From assembly GCF_030445035.2 (NCBI RefSeq), contig NC_080702.1:15632029-15696028 (forward strand): DNA of 64,000 nucleotides, written 5' to 3'. The translations under genes were made by a program, and so were the position numbers. Positions 48,117 to 62,659 of this stretch are shown piece after piece (positions within the stretch are counted from its first letter, which is position 1; each line of letters opens with the position of its first letter). The notes beneath the pieces were generated by a model, which searched no databases, was not told the origin of the DNA, and saw nothing but the letters and a program-made list of their open reading frames with translations. Source of the DNA: Dasypus novemcinctus (taxonomy: Eukaryota > Chordata > Mammalia > Cingulata > Dasypodidae).

Positions 48117-48889
48117 GGTTGCCCCAGGCCCCAAAGGCCCAGGGGCCCCTTCCACAGAGAGGGGAGCCTGGGGCCTTACATCCCCGTTGTGCTGACACCT
48201 AGGAACTGCAGCGATGCCCCCGTCAAGTCTTTCGGTGGGGACGATGAACATCGAGCAGCTTCCCTAAGGGGCCTCCGTCAGGGCCTTTAAGATGTGGGGG
48301 CATCTGGCAGGCTGGCTTTTACATGAGACTATTTCAGATGAAGTGATGCTGGTGCCTCATTCACTGCGGGCACCTCCATGACATTAAACCTTTCCCCCCA
48401 CCTTAAGTGACTGGGCTTTTTGTTCATGGGCTCCGCATTTGTATTTTGGGAGGGAGTGGAGTTATTTTCATAATTGTCACAGAAGCCACTACTGCCTGAT
48501 ATTATCTCTAGTGTACACAAAACAACCTTTGCCTTTTACTTTCCTCAAGAGGAAATATAAGGAAAGTTACATTTTGGCACACTTGAACTCCAGATACTGC
48601 AATGCACTTTCTCCCCAATGGTCTGAACTGCAAATAATGGAATTTTGTTCACTTGAGGACAAAGATCCCTAGGAAGGATGGATGGTCCTGGTGTCCAGCA
48701 TTTTCTGCTGCCACTTCACAAGTGAAAAGCAGCTGAGGTCATGGGGAAAGCATGGACCTTGGCATTCACCAGGGTTGGGTGAAATTCTGGCTCCTTTGTT
48801 TTCTAGCTCCAAGGTCTAGTGCAAGTCATGCCATCTACTGGAGTCTACATTCCCCCACTTTTACAGCGGGGGATCCTAACCTTGTCTGT
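48117..48889 (+). other. CFAP90: CFAP90 3' UTR and flank
   Basis: Immediately downstream of the stop the sequence stays GC-rich to about 48320. An ATTAAA at 48382-48387 is a possible polyadenylation signal. No AATAAA was placed closer. The rest shows no gene. Confidence 0.45.
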
Positions 48890-49250
48890 GTCTGTGTCTG
48901 GCTGGTCTGCCATGACACATATCACAGGCAGCAGGAATTCATTGTCTCAGGGTTTGGAGGCTAGACATCAAATCAAGGGACCGGCAGCCATGCTGTCCTG
49001 CAGCAGGGTGTCTTGCTGACAGCTCAGCCTCTGCTCATCACATGGCTCTCTGTCTCCTGTGGTCTCCACTTCTGCACAGGGGTGCATCTGTCCAGATCCT
49101 CTCCTTGTGGGCTCCAGACCTCTAGGAAGAAGGCCATCCTGCCTCGATCTGGTCTCATCTTAATTAGATCTTTGAGATCCTTCCAAATAACTCCCACTCA
49201 CAGAACCGGGGACCAGGACTTGAACATGCCTTGGGAGATGTGACTCAGCT
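48890..49250 (-). mobile_element. MaLR-like LTR fragment, minus orientation, diverged
   Basis: CAGCAGGAATTCATTGTCTC, GGGTTTGGAGGCTAGACATC, CTCTGTCTCCTGTGGTCTCC, TCTCATCTTAATTAGATCTT and CGGGGACCAGGACTTGAACA follow the reverse order of a MaLR LTR. It is the same type as 37330-37800. Confidence 0.65.
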
Positions 49251-50370
49251 CCCGTCACTGAGTCTATGGGGGGCTCAGTGAGCTCCTGGAGTTGGTCATA
49301 ATACAGGTGGCCCTCCAGCTCACCACCCCACTCAGCAAATGTGGTGATGACCATCAACTTTGGGTGGTTTTCAAAGCAGTCACTTTTAACCTCATTTGGA
49401 AATGTTTACTTTGGAGAGAATTTGAAAAATTGTTCAAGTGTTGAGATACCATCTATATTTTAATGGAGTGATCCCTTGGAAGAGATAATCCCTCATCTAT
49501 TGTGATTAAATTCTCCAGTTTAGCAGTTGATGGGGAGGTGATTTAATTGATTTCCTCTCTGTTCCCCCATCATTGGTTTTATTGTTTTGAATCCCAGGTC
49601 ATTCTCAAAGGACCTGTGACATTGAATTACTGGTCATTTCAAGGTTGAGTGACTTCTAAATATTTCTTTATTCATTTGAAACCAGCTTTTTCACTATAGG
49701 TGCCTTTTATTTTTTTCAAACAATTATCAATATTTTATTCAGAGTGCCTTTGGATCCATTACATCATATTGGTAATACAATAAGAAAATATATAAAGTTT
49801 GGGTTATAGACATTTTTATAAATTACTCTTTCTTCAGTCTCGATTACCAAGAAAAGCAAAGCATCTATAGGAAATGCCTTCATCTGAAAGTGACTGCAAT
49901 AAATTAACTTCAAACTTAAGTTATTTTCATTTACTTTAAATTAGGCCATTAACCTTTTAGTGCTCACTTTTAATAAGCAGGGTTTGAATTGGGCAAGATT
50001 TCAAAAGATCTAGCATTTGTTAGGCAGCTAGGGAAATTAAATGTATTTTTGTAGATGAGATGTTTTCAACTTAAAGGTAATAAATAAGCCCATTAAAGTC
50101 ACACCAAACAGAAACATATTCTTAGATTAAAATAATTTGTTTCACTTTATCAAATTACCACCATTAGTCAATGATGCTTTTTCTATTTTTAGACATATCT
50201 AGAGAAAGGGAAGTGGAGTGGTTATTGCCTTTATGAATTGCACATTGAGTTTGGAAAAAGAATAACATAGAGGATTCAAGACAAAGCCTAGTCATTTCTA
50301 AACAGATGCTTTGAAATACTGAAATTTTATTTTAAAGGGTGTGAACCTAAGGTGTGTGTGTTTTTCAGAA
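49251..50370. other. Intergenic, no gene seen
   Basis: AT-rich; nothing recognised. Confidence 0.5.
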
Positions 50371-50734
50371 GATTTTATTATTTATTTATTTATTTCTCAC
50401 CCTTTCATTGTTTGTACTCACTGTCTGCTCTCTGTGTCTGCTCATCTTTTTTTTTTTTTTTTTTTTTTAGGAGGCACTGGGAATGGAACACGGGACCTCC
50501 TATATGGGAAGAAGGTGTCCAACCACTTGAGCCACATCTGTCTTGAGACACATTGTATCTCTTGTAGTGTTTCCTTGTTGTCTCATTGTGTTATCTTGTT
50601 GTATCAGCTTGCCATGCTAGCCCTTCATGGCAGCTCACTGTCTTGTTTGTCTTCTTTAGGAGGCACTGGGAACCAAACCCAGGACCTCCCAAGTGGTAGG
50701 TGGGTGCCCAACTGCTTGAGCCACATCTGCTTCC
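50371..50734 (-). mobile_element. Dimeric DAS-type SINE, minus orientation
   Basis: The left end is the reversed tail (TTATTTATTTATTTATTTC). There are two reversed heads: GGGAATGGAACACGGGACCT...CACTTGAGCCACATCTGTC, and GGGAACCAAACCCAGGACCT...GCTTGAGCCACATCTGCTTC. An internal T20 run at about 50449-50469 is an added homopolymer. Confidence 0.9.
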
Positions 50735-51059
50735 TCTAAAGTGCTTTTAATGAAAGAAGACTTCCTACAAGCCTTAAGTGTTTAGGAGAACCTTGAGGAT
50801 GGGTATTTTTACTCACCTATGGATGTCACTGTTCACTGGCCTGACAGAAATGAACTCTAAGGCTTCTGATTTGCATTTTTAGCTCACAGAAGTGTTTTCA
50901 TTTGCCTGGAGCACAAAGAGCTTTAGGGAGACCTGATGTTCTGAAATAGAGGAAATTGTGTCTCTTGAGAGAATTGGTGGCTCCCAATGGGAAAGGACAT
51001 TCTAGCATGTCAAGCCCTCAGCATTGTTGCAAGTATCTGTGAATCTGGTCCTTCAAGCA

Positions 51060-51650
51060 ATGAAGATTGATTGTAACTGTGGGACCTGAGGGGAGAGGGA
51101 GAGAGGAAAAGAATGGATGGAGGCAGGGTGACTGGGGGGCAATGGAAGTGTTTCACAAGATTGTGCAATGATGAATATAGGACATGTTAAATTACACCAA
51201 AAATGTATAAAAGTCTATAGGCTAAAATGTAAATCATAATGTTTAGAAAATTGTACAGTCTAAAATATAAGCCATAATGTAAACCAAAATGGGACCATGT
51301 TTGATAGCTACATTTCAATATCTGTACATCAGCTGCAGTAAATATAACATGAACATGTAAAAACATCATTGCTGGGGAAGGAGGAAAAAGGTTTGATGTT
51401 GGATATATGGGAGTCACTTATATTGTATATGTGGCTTTACTGCGATCTAAAACTTTCTACAATGTAAACCATTATCCATGTGGTGCAGCAGTGCTCCAAA
51501 ATGTATTCACCAAATGCAATGAATGTCCCACGATGATGAAAGAAGTTGCTGATGTAGAAGGAGTGGGGTGAGGGAGTTGGAGAGTATATGGGGATCTCTT
51601 ATATTTTTTGAATGTAACATTTAAAAAATAGAGAGAGAAAAAAATTAGAA
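51060..51650 (+). repeat. Unclassified repeat family, longer 3' part (copy 3)
   Basis: It contains CTACAATGTAAACCATTATC, CATGTGGTGCAGCAGTGCTC, CAAAATGTATTCACCAAATG, GTCCCACGATGATGAAAGAA, GTATATGGGGATCTCTTATA and TTTTTTGAATGTAACATTTA, then an A-rich tail. The first half repeats 'aaaatgtaaatcataatg' words. No coding frame is retained. Confidence 0.75.
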
Positions 51651-51899
51651 AAAAAAGATGTAGATACTGAGGAATAAATGAAAGAAACTGCCTTCCCACT
51701 GTATACACAGGGCAATACCTATTACAGTGATTAAAGACAAAATGTGAAAAACAAAGTTTTATGATATTTTTCATTTTTTAATACCCCAACTTATTTTTAC
51801 TTTTAGTTTTTCTAAATTAGTATGTATTCTATTTCTAATCTTTAAATCTATCACTACAATTTCATTTTCCTATTATTGAATTTGGCAATATATTAGGCT

Positions 51900-53347
51900 T
51901 CATTTTTGAAGACATTTTGGACCATGGAGGGATTCAACTATGGCAGGGAGGAATGCTGGTGTGGGGTGTCATTGATGGGGGACAAATGGTTGGGAGGGAG
52001 CTCTCCAGGGCATGTATGTAGGGTACAAAAAAATGTTCAAATATATGTTGGATATTTTTCACAGTAGTTACGGTTACAAATGACAACTGAGGGAGTGCTG
52101 AGTTCCTAACTCGGGGAGCTCTGTCACATTCCCCAATAGAACAGCAACAATCCCTCAAGTGCAAGGGCAAAGACCAGTGAAGAAGGAGGCTCCTATGATG
52201 AGCTCTTGATACTGATGACTATGCTTATGAGCCTGTGTACCTGAAATTTGAAGTAGGCCTAGAACTGCAGGGTGCTTAAGAGTTACCTCCTGAGAGCCTC
52301 CATGTTGCTCAAATGTGGCCACTCTATAAGCCAAACTCAGCATGTACATGCATTACCTTCCCCCCACTGTGGGACATGACTCCCAGGGATGAGCCTCCCT
52401 GGCACCAAGGGATTACTACCAATCACTAACTGGTGATGCAACTAGAAAAAGACCTTGAACAAAAGAGGGAAATGGTAAAGACAAATGAGTATATATGGCT
52501 AAGTCTTCAAAAAAGACTTGGTTGGTCATCGGAGAGGTTGTGCTTATGCATGCTTCAGCAGGATCCCAGAGACAGCCAAAGTAGATACAACCCCAGGTAC
52601 TGGTGCTCCTGAGGGCTATGGAGATACACTGGTTCTGCAATCATGGTGGTTGGCTCTGGAGTTCAGTGCCTGATCAGTGGGCCCTACTTTGGAATTTGTG
52701 TTCCTGAGTGTGATGGAGTTAGACTCAGATGTGATCTTTCTACACATGCCTCTTCTGTCACTTTTACTAGTTGGTGCTGGGGTTGGCATATACCCAGGAG
52801 AATTTAATCTCTGGACTGGCCATGTGCCAGCTGGGCTCTGAGTCTCAGCAGGGTTGCAGCTCCTACTCTCCAGTTTGACTTGCACAGATCAGCTAACAGG
52901 GAGGTGAAGATGGTCAATCAACACATCAGGGAACCAAGAGTGTCTACAGCACCAAGAGAGAGAATCATATCCATCAGTCACATGGGATCTAAGCCCCCCT
53001 CAATGTAGAATTGGAGTGGACATCACCAACCCAGGGTTCAGAGGATGGAGGAATAAAATATGGATTAGGGTGAACTTACCGGTATTCTACTATAGAACTA
53101 TTGTGACTAGTAATGGAAGAAACTGTAGCATTGATCTGGAGAAAGTGGCCATGGTAGTTGCTGAGGGCAGGGAAAGGGAAGAATAGATGAGATGTAGGGG
53201 CATTTGGGGGACTTGGTAAATGATATTGCCAGGACAGGTGCTGGACATTATATATCCTGCCATAACCCACTGAATGTACTGGGGGAGAGTGTAAACTACA
53301 ATGTAAACTATAATCCATGCAGTGCAGCAGTGCCCCAAAATGTATTC
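51900..53347 (+). repeat. Unclassified repeat family, internal part (copy 4)
   Basis: About 1.45 kb of non-coding sequence ending with CTACAATGTAAACTATAATC, CATGCAGTGCAGCAGTGCCC, CAAAATGTATTCACTAAA. That end matches the copy at 51454-51512, after which this copy is truncated by a MaLR-like segment at 53348. It includes GTGGGACATGACTCCCAGGG and GGATGAGCCTCCCTGGCACC. Minus-strand open frames are short and overlapping. The class is unknown; the A-rich 3' ends suggest a retroposon. Confidence 0.65.
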
Positions 53348-53625
53348 ACTAAAGAATGAAATTCAGACAAAGAAAACCACAGACAGAGCAGAAGTTCAAC
53401 ATCAGTGAAACCTGGAAGAAAAGGGAGAGACCAGGCGATGTTGCCATGTGTCTTGCCATAAAACAAATAAGGACCAAGGATTGCTGGCAGCCAGCCCAGA
53501 ACACCACAATCTTAGGAAAGAAAGCATGACCTTGATTTGGGCTTTCTTTTAAATTCCTATTGTTTAAGGCAACCCATATCATAGTATTTGCTTGAGCAGT
53601 CTAGGAAATTAAAATGGGTGCTGTT
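53348..53625 (+). mobile_element. MaLR-like LTR 3' part
   Basis: CAGTGAAACCTGGAAGAAAA, CATGTGTCTTGCCATAAAAC, AGCCAGCCCAGAACACCACA, then TAAATTCCTATTGTTTAAGG, CAACCCATATCATAGTATTT and CAGTCTAGGAAATTAAAATG. It is related to the 3' half of 54404-54855. Confidence 0.65.
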
Positions 53626-53644
53626 GCTGGTAGAGAATCTTTTG

Positions 53645-54210
53645 ACCATTTGTGTTAGGTTGCTAAAGGCTACCAAGGCAATATATCAGAAAGGGGTTGG
53701 CTTTTACAATGGGGATTTATTAGCTTAAAAGCTTACAATGATAAGCTATGAAACTGTCCAATTCAAGGTTTCATCAGGGGATGCTTTCTCCCTGAGTTGC
53801 CCCTGGGGGTGATCAGGTACAGTGGTGGAGACTGCTCCTCTCTCCGCTCTCCTCTGGGCCTTGTTGCTTTCAGATTCTGGTCAGAGTGGTTTCCCTCAGC
53901 TTCTGGTTCCTGGCACCTTCCCTCTCAGCTTCTGGTTCCTGGCACCTTCCCTCTCAGCTTCTGGGCATTTCCTGTTTCTGCAGCTTTTTCTGTATCTGTG
54001 GCATTTCAGTCCTCTGTTTTATTTTAAAAAAGACTCCAGTAAGAGGATCAAGACCTTCCCTGGGCTATGCAATCTAATCAAAGGCCCTTAACTGAAGTAA
54101 TTTAATCAAAAGACCCACCTACAGTAGGTTTACACACATGGGAATGGATTAGCTCTAAGGACAGGATTTTCTGGAGTCCACAAAATCTTAAATGGCCACA
54201 GCATTAAAAT
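53645..54210 (-). mobile_element. MaLR-like LTR, minus orientation, with internal 29-bp tandem duplication
   Basis: It starts GTGTTAGGTTGCTAAAGGCT and continues GGGGTTGGCTTTTACAATGG, GGATTTATTAGCTTAAAAGC. This is the complement of the ...AATAAATCC..AAAAGCC..AGCAAACTAA 3' ends of the other LTRs in the window. It ends with CTGGAGTCCACAAAATCTTA. Two copies of a 29-base unit starting CTTCTGGTTCCTGGCACCTT lie at 53900-53957. Confidence 0.65.
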
Positions 54211-54403
54211 ACTGTTTTTCCTAAAAATATTCTCCAGAGATGCCATAATTAATGCTAGGTCAATAGATACATGGAGCCTGTTTTCTTTCTTTCTGGGGTG
54301 CTACATTCTCAATTATCTGAATAAAAACTTTGTCCTGATCTGAGTTACCCAGGGATACCTCAATATTGGCTTCTGGAGAGCTTTTATTGGAAACAACTGC
54401 CAA

Positions 54404-54855
54404 TGTGAGGTTGTTAGGGATTGCATCATGTCCTCACAAAAGGCAGGCTCAGGTCCCAACCCCTGGTCCTGTGGGTGTGAACCCATTTGTCAATAGGACC
54501 TTTGAAGATGATGTTAGTTAAGGTGTCCGCACTGAAGGAGGTGGGCTTTAACCCAACGTGGCTGAAGTCCTTATAAGGAAAGGAGATTGGACAAAAGAAA
54601 AGGAGTGTCAGGGAGCAGCCAGAAGCTGAAAGTCAAAAGAACTTCAAGAGAAAGAAGCCTCTGCCATGTGCATTGCCATGTGATGTGACAGGCAAGGACC
54701 AAGGAACGCCAGCAGTCAATCCCAGAATACCATGATCTTCTGGGAGAAAGCATCACCTTGCTGATGCCTTGGTTTTAGAGTTCTCCTAGCTTCAAAACCA
54801 TGAGCCAATCCATTGTGTGGTATTTGTTTCAGCAGGTAGGAAACTAAAATGGATG
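54404..54855 (+). mobile_element. MaLR-like LTR
   Basis: GGATTGCATCATGTCCTCAC, CCCAACCCCTGGTCCTGTGG, GGACCTTTGAAGATGATGTT, AACGTGGCTGAAGTCCTTAT, CCATGTGATGTGACAGGCAA, AGCATCACCTTGCTGATGCC, and the 3' end GTGGTATTTGTTTCAGCAGG, AGGAAACTAAAATGG. Confidence 0.7.
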
Positions 54856-54872
54856 TAAAAAGGGGAGAAGGG

Positions 54873-54925
54873 CAAAAAAAAAAAAAAAACAAAAAAAAAA
54901 AAACAAAAAAAAAAAAAACCAAACC
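54873..54925 (+). repeat. A-rich microsatellite
   Basis: Runs of 13-18 A separated by single or double C. Poly-T/Phe runs on the opposite strand are artefacts. Confidence 0.95.
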
Positions 54926-54999
54926 TGAATTCTGGAGTAAACCACAGGAGAAAGAAGAAAGGACTAAAAAAAAGATACAGGCACTAAAAAACCAAAAAT

Positions 55000-55639
55000 T
55001 TTTAATGAATTAACCTAACAAAAGACAATGGCATCAAAACATCAGACATGTTTGGTACAAAACATCCTAGGTTGTGAGGAATAATTCTGGTAATGGATGA
55101 CAATGTGCCGATGGCACGAGACAACAGAGTGAGGTGACAAGGGCCACAGATCCCAACTGGGGCCCATGGACAGCCACAGATGAGATGTGTGCAAATACAG
55201 TTAAACTCCATGTAGGGAGACAGAGTCAATTTATTCACCAATCTGTGTTTCAATATCTGACTAACAGATGCAGTTGGCGAACTATCCTATTTTCCAGAAA
55301 GTTAAATGCATCAGAAAATAATATACACCCCCTAGTTTTATTGCCATAAGAGTTTTTGTTTGTTTCACCTCTATCATCTTTGTTAGTTCCTTGAATTCTT
55401 TTCTCCCAGAAATCATGTTCCTTTCCCTTTTGCTTGGAAGTAAGCATAGTGCAAGTGGCAAAACCATCTTGGCACACATCAGACACCAAATGATATGCCA
55501 CTGGGGTCACAGGAACAAGTCTAAAAGGCTCCATGGGACAGGACAGAGCATGCACATAGGAAATGAAGGGTTGATGAGACAGTTAGAAAGGGTGTGGAAC
55601 CTTCCTGAACATCTGGTCCTCTGTGCATGAAGGTGTCTT
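55000..55639 (-). other. ADCY2: Probable ADCY2 3' UTR, proximal part
   Basis: Non-repetitive sequence directly downstream (minus strand) of the ADCY2 stop codon. An AATAAA on the minus strand (complement TTTATTC at about 55231-55237) could be an early polyadenylation signal. In human ADCY2 the 3' UTR runs for kilobases, so further UTR may lie beyond, now broken up by repeats. Confidence 0.5.
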
Positions 55640-55792
55640 TCAGCATGCCACATTGCTCTGGGAAAGTGACCGTGACATCTCTGTGTTCACAAAATGTGAC
55701 TTCAGTTCCCCCTTTCCTTTCACATTGATTATTCCCCAGCACATGCATGTGTAGCCCAAGGTCTGCAAAATGAGGCTCATTTCCTTGATAAC
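55640..55792 (-). CDS. ADCY2: ADCY2 (adenylate cyclase 2), last coding exon
   Basis: ADCY2 makes cAMP from ATP at the plasma membrane. This exon encodes the C-terminus of the second catalytic domain (C2). The acceptor is TTTGTCCATGTGGCCTGCAG|GTT and the phase is 0. Fifty codons follow: VIKEMSLILQTLGYTCMCWG, IINVKGKGELKSH, FVNTEMSRSLSQSNVAC, then TGA at 55642-55640. The motif NVKGKG carries the Lys that contacts ATP phosphate (Lys1065 in rat AC2 numbering), and FVNTEMSRSLSQSNVA is diagnostic of ADCY2. About ten positions differ from the human sequence as I know it, including Arg to Trp in the CRG motif and Thr to Met nearby, both expected from CpG transitions. That is many for such a conserved protein. 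It may be a pseudogene, given the upstream exon. Confidence 0.88.
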   Translation of the reverse strand, partial: VIKEMSLILQTLGYTCMCWGIINVKGKGELKSHFVNTEMSRSLSQSNVAC

Positions 55793-59860
<4,068 letters not shown>

Positions 59861-60228
59861 CTGTGACGTATCAGAATTGAGTTAACTAAATTCAAATTAT
59901 AGCAACTATTTTAACAGAAAAATTTAAGAGACTACTTGAATGATCATTGTTAAACATCAGTCAGACTCATGGAGCTCAAAAGCAAAGAAAAACAATCCCT
60001 ATAACTTCTTCACCTCAGAAGTGTTCAAAATGTTTGTTCATTTTTTTTCCTTCTAGACCACAATTCATGTTTATATGCCACTTATCATTATTCCAGACTT
60101 ACATAAAATTGATATACTTAAAAATAGTAAACATCCCATTATCATTATTTTTCCATGTTACCACAAAATTTTAGGCAAGAGGTAATGGCTATATTGTTCT
60201 CTGGTGGTTTGGAGTCAATATTTATTTT
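59861..60228 (-). other. ADCY2: ADCY2 intron upstream of the penultimate exon (part)
   Basis: AT-rich. No further ADCY2 exon was recognised between here and 64000. The preceding exon should encode the VGKLDAINKHSF region, and its complement is not seen. Confidence 0.6.
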
Positions 60229-60648
60229 ATTTTTTAAAAAAGATTTATTTATTTATTTATTTCTCTCCCCTCCCCCCCTCACCCCAGTTGTCTGTTCTCT
60301 GTGTCTATTTGCTGCGTCTTCTTTGTCCACTTCTGTTTTTGTCAGCAGCACTGGAATCTGTGTTTCTTTTTGTTGCATCATCTTGTTGTGTCAGCTCTCC
60401 GTGTGGGTGGTGCCATTCCTGGGCAGGCTGCACTTTCTTTTGCACTGGGCAGCTCTCCTTACGGGATGCACTCCTTGTACATGGGGCTCCCCTATGCGGG
60501 GGACACCCCTGCGTGGCAGGGCACTCCTTGTGCACATCAGCACTGCATGTGGGCCAGCTCCACATGGGTCAAGGAGGCCAGGGGTTTGAACCATGGACCT
60601 CCCATGTGGTAGATGGACGCCCTAACCACTGGGCCAAATCTGCTTCCC
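60229..60648 (-). mobile_element. DAS-III-like SINE, minus orientation, with target-site duplication
   Basis: A reversed A-rich tail (AAGATTTATTTATTTATTTA) is followed by a body with GGCAGGCTGCACTTTCTTTT and GGGGGACACCCCTGCGTGGC. The head is GTTTGAACCATGGACCTCCC (box B) and CTAACCACTGGGCCAAATCT (box A). The flanks are TCAATATTTATTTTA at 60214-60228 and TCAATATTAATTTTA at 60649-60663. Its CpG content is lower than that of 18499-18887, so it is older. Confidence 0.9.
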
Positions 60649-60663
60649 TCAATATTAATTTTA

Positions 60664-62124
60664 AATGTAAATGACACACCAAGTGTGTGTACAGTGCCTT
60701 ACTTGGCTCTTCTGCCACTGTTGGACTTTTGAGTTCACTCCATTATTTTGCTGAAGTGACACCTTCCCTGCCACCACCACCAGTTCCAGCACATCCTCCC
60801 AGGGCCTTCCTTAGGTGTGTAAACTCTTCATTCTCACGACAGCCCTTCAGGGTGGCACCACCATCACCACCACCATTTGTCAGATGAGGAAGAAGAGGGA
60901 CAATGCAGTCACAGCTGGTCGGTGGTGGAACTGCCGACCAGGTGGTCGCCTCCATGGCCCCTGCTGGGAGCGACAGCTTCTTGGGCACGTGGCTTGCTCT
61001 ACCATGTGGGTTATTGTCTTTGATGCTATCCCGTGGGCAAGTTCATTGACTTCAAGATGAACAGGTGGTGGTTTCCATTCCCTTTGCTAAACCACTTTCT
61101 GAGGGGCAACCCTGATTTCCACTGCCCCTGGTGTGGCAGTCTACTCATTTCAGCATTTGAAAAAGTAATAGGTGTAACAGATGTTGATGGAATATGCATT
61201 TTGGGAAAATTTTCACATGGGGAAGTGACTGGTACTTATAAATACATACCTAGGAAAAGAAAAGAGTAGGCCTGAGGGAGGTCCCTGAGAAGCTCCTAGT
61301 GGTGCAGTGGTGGAGATCCTGGAGGAGAGGGCAGGTGGACTTCACCCTCGGGGAGGAAGAGTGACACCCAGTGGTCTCCAGGCAAGCTCTGGGAGGCTGG
61401 TGTGCCCTGTGCTCCTCTGAGGAAGGAAAACACCCCTGGGAACATAAGCCTTCTCAGAAATGGATTCTCTGAGGAGTCTTCAAAAGGCCACTAAAGAGAG
61501 CCATGAAGGCTGCATGTTGCAGGCCTGCTGACAAATGTCATGGGTTCCTGGGTGGGGCCATGGCAGCATCTGTGACTTCCCTGGATGAGCACATAATCAT
61601 GGCACCACCAAGGAAAGTGACCATGACTGTTCTGACCACCGTCTTGGTTCCATGGTATTCTAGGCATCTGGCATCAAGAGCAAAAGCCTTAAAAGGCTGA
61701 GAAAATTCTGCAATCAGGGAGAGGCCCAGGGTCCTTCCCTACCCCCATTTCTAGGACCCTTAGGGTGTGCAACCCACAGTTGTCATGTGATCTGGGAGAG
61801 GGATCCAGAGAGGGAGGGAAGATGGGCCAGAGAAATGGAAATGGAGATGCTGAGATTGATGATCACCCCCATTGTCCCCTGGGTCCGGGACCCCACCTCA
61901 CTGCAGAGGTCAGACTGAATTGATTTGTGGGAAAATAGCTTGAATTTGAACGTGGGAATCTGGCTTGAAGTTAGAATGTTTCCATAATGCAGATAAGAAG
62001 TGTGGGCTTAGGAACACTGGGTCTTGACTAGACAGAACACTGTCTTGTCAGCACAATTGTTTGCATGAGGAGGCATTTGAAATTTGTATGGCCTGTTCCC
62101 TAGTATTATAAATGTTGCAGTTCT
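60664..62124. other. Probably ADCY2 intron; no exon or repeat recognised
   Basis: Mixed composition with several unlinked short open frames. Nothing is supported as coding. The plus-strand frame at 61033-61269 looks superficially protein-like but has no splice or homology support. Confidence 0.5.
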
Positions 62125-62312
62125 TTTTTTTTTTTTTTTTAATTTTTTTATTTTTTATTGACTTTGTAATAATATTACATTAAAAATATATATGTGAGGT
62201 CCCATTCAACCCCACCCCCCCACCCCCCTCTCCCCCCCCCCCCAACAACACTCGTTCCCATCATCATGACACATCCATTGGATTTGGTAAGTACATCTTT
62301 GGGCACCTCTGC
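62125..62312 (-). mobile_element. L1 3'-end insertion, strongly 5'-truncated, with 9-bp target-site duplication
   Basis: The reversed poly-A (T run at 62125-62140) is followed by the complement of an L1 3' UTR, including ACTTTGTAATAATATTACAT, GAGGTCCCATTCAACCCCAC and a long C-rich tract (G-rich on the sense strand). It then reads CACTCGTTCCCATCATCATG and ATTTGGTAAGTACATCTTTG. The duplication TGCAGTTCT is at 62116-62124 and 62313-62321. The G-rich 3' UTR tract is a common feature of mammalian L1s. I assign it to L1 from structure. Confidence 0.75.
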
Positions 62313-62321
62313 TGCAGTTCT

Positions 62322-62659
62322 ATTAACAAACAGACTTGAAAGTAAACATGGAAAGCAGCTGCTTTGTAATTTCTAATAAATATAATATGGAAACCAGGGT
62401 CAAGGCACTCAGTTCCAGAAGCTGTGAGTCCCCTGGTCCCATCTTTATTTCCTCTCTTGTGTTTTTCTTTCTTTCCTTTTATGTCTTAAGTTCTGCATCA
62501 CCGTCCCTTTGAGCCCACCTATTGCTGAGCTGTTCTCAGCAAAGTAGCACTGTTTGTTGGTTATATTTTGCATATTTCTATTGTTATTTCATGCATGGAG
62601 TGTCCATATTCAATTGATCATTGGACACAGTCTTTAATGCTATTTAATTTCCTCATATT
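62322..62659. other. No feature recognised
   Basis: AT-rich sequence, probably ADCY2 intron. Confidence 0.5.

Noticed and set aside
61033..61269. Possible exon: open frame containing GKFIDFKMN
   Set aside because: It has a slight resemblance to an ADCY2 block (NDFKLR) but is on the wrong strand, lacks the neighbouring conserved residues and has no splice sites.
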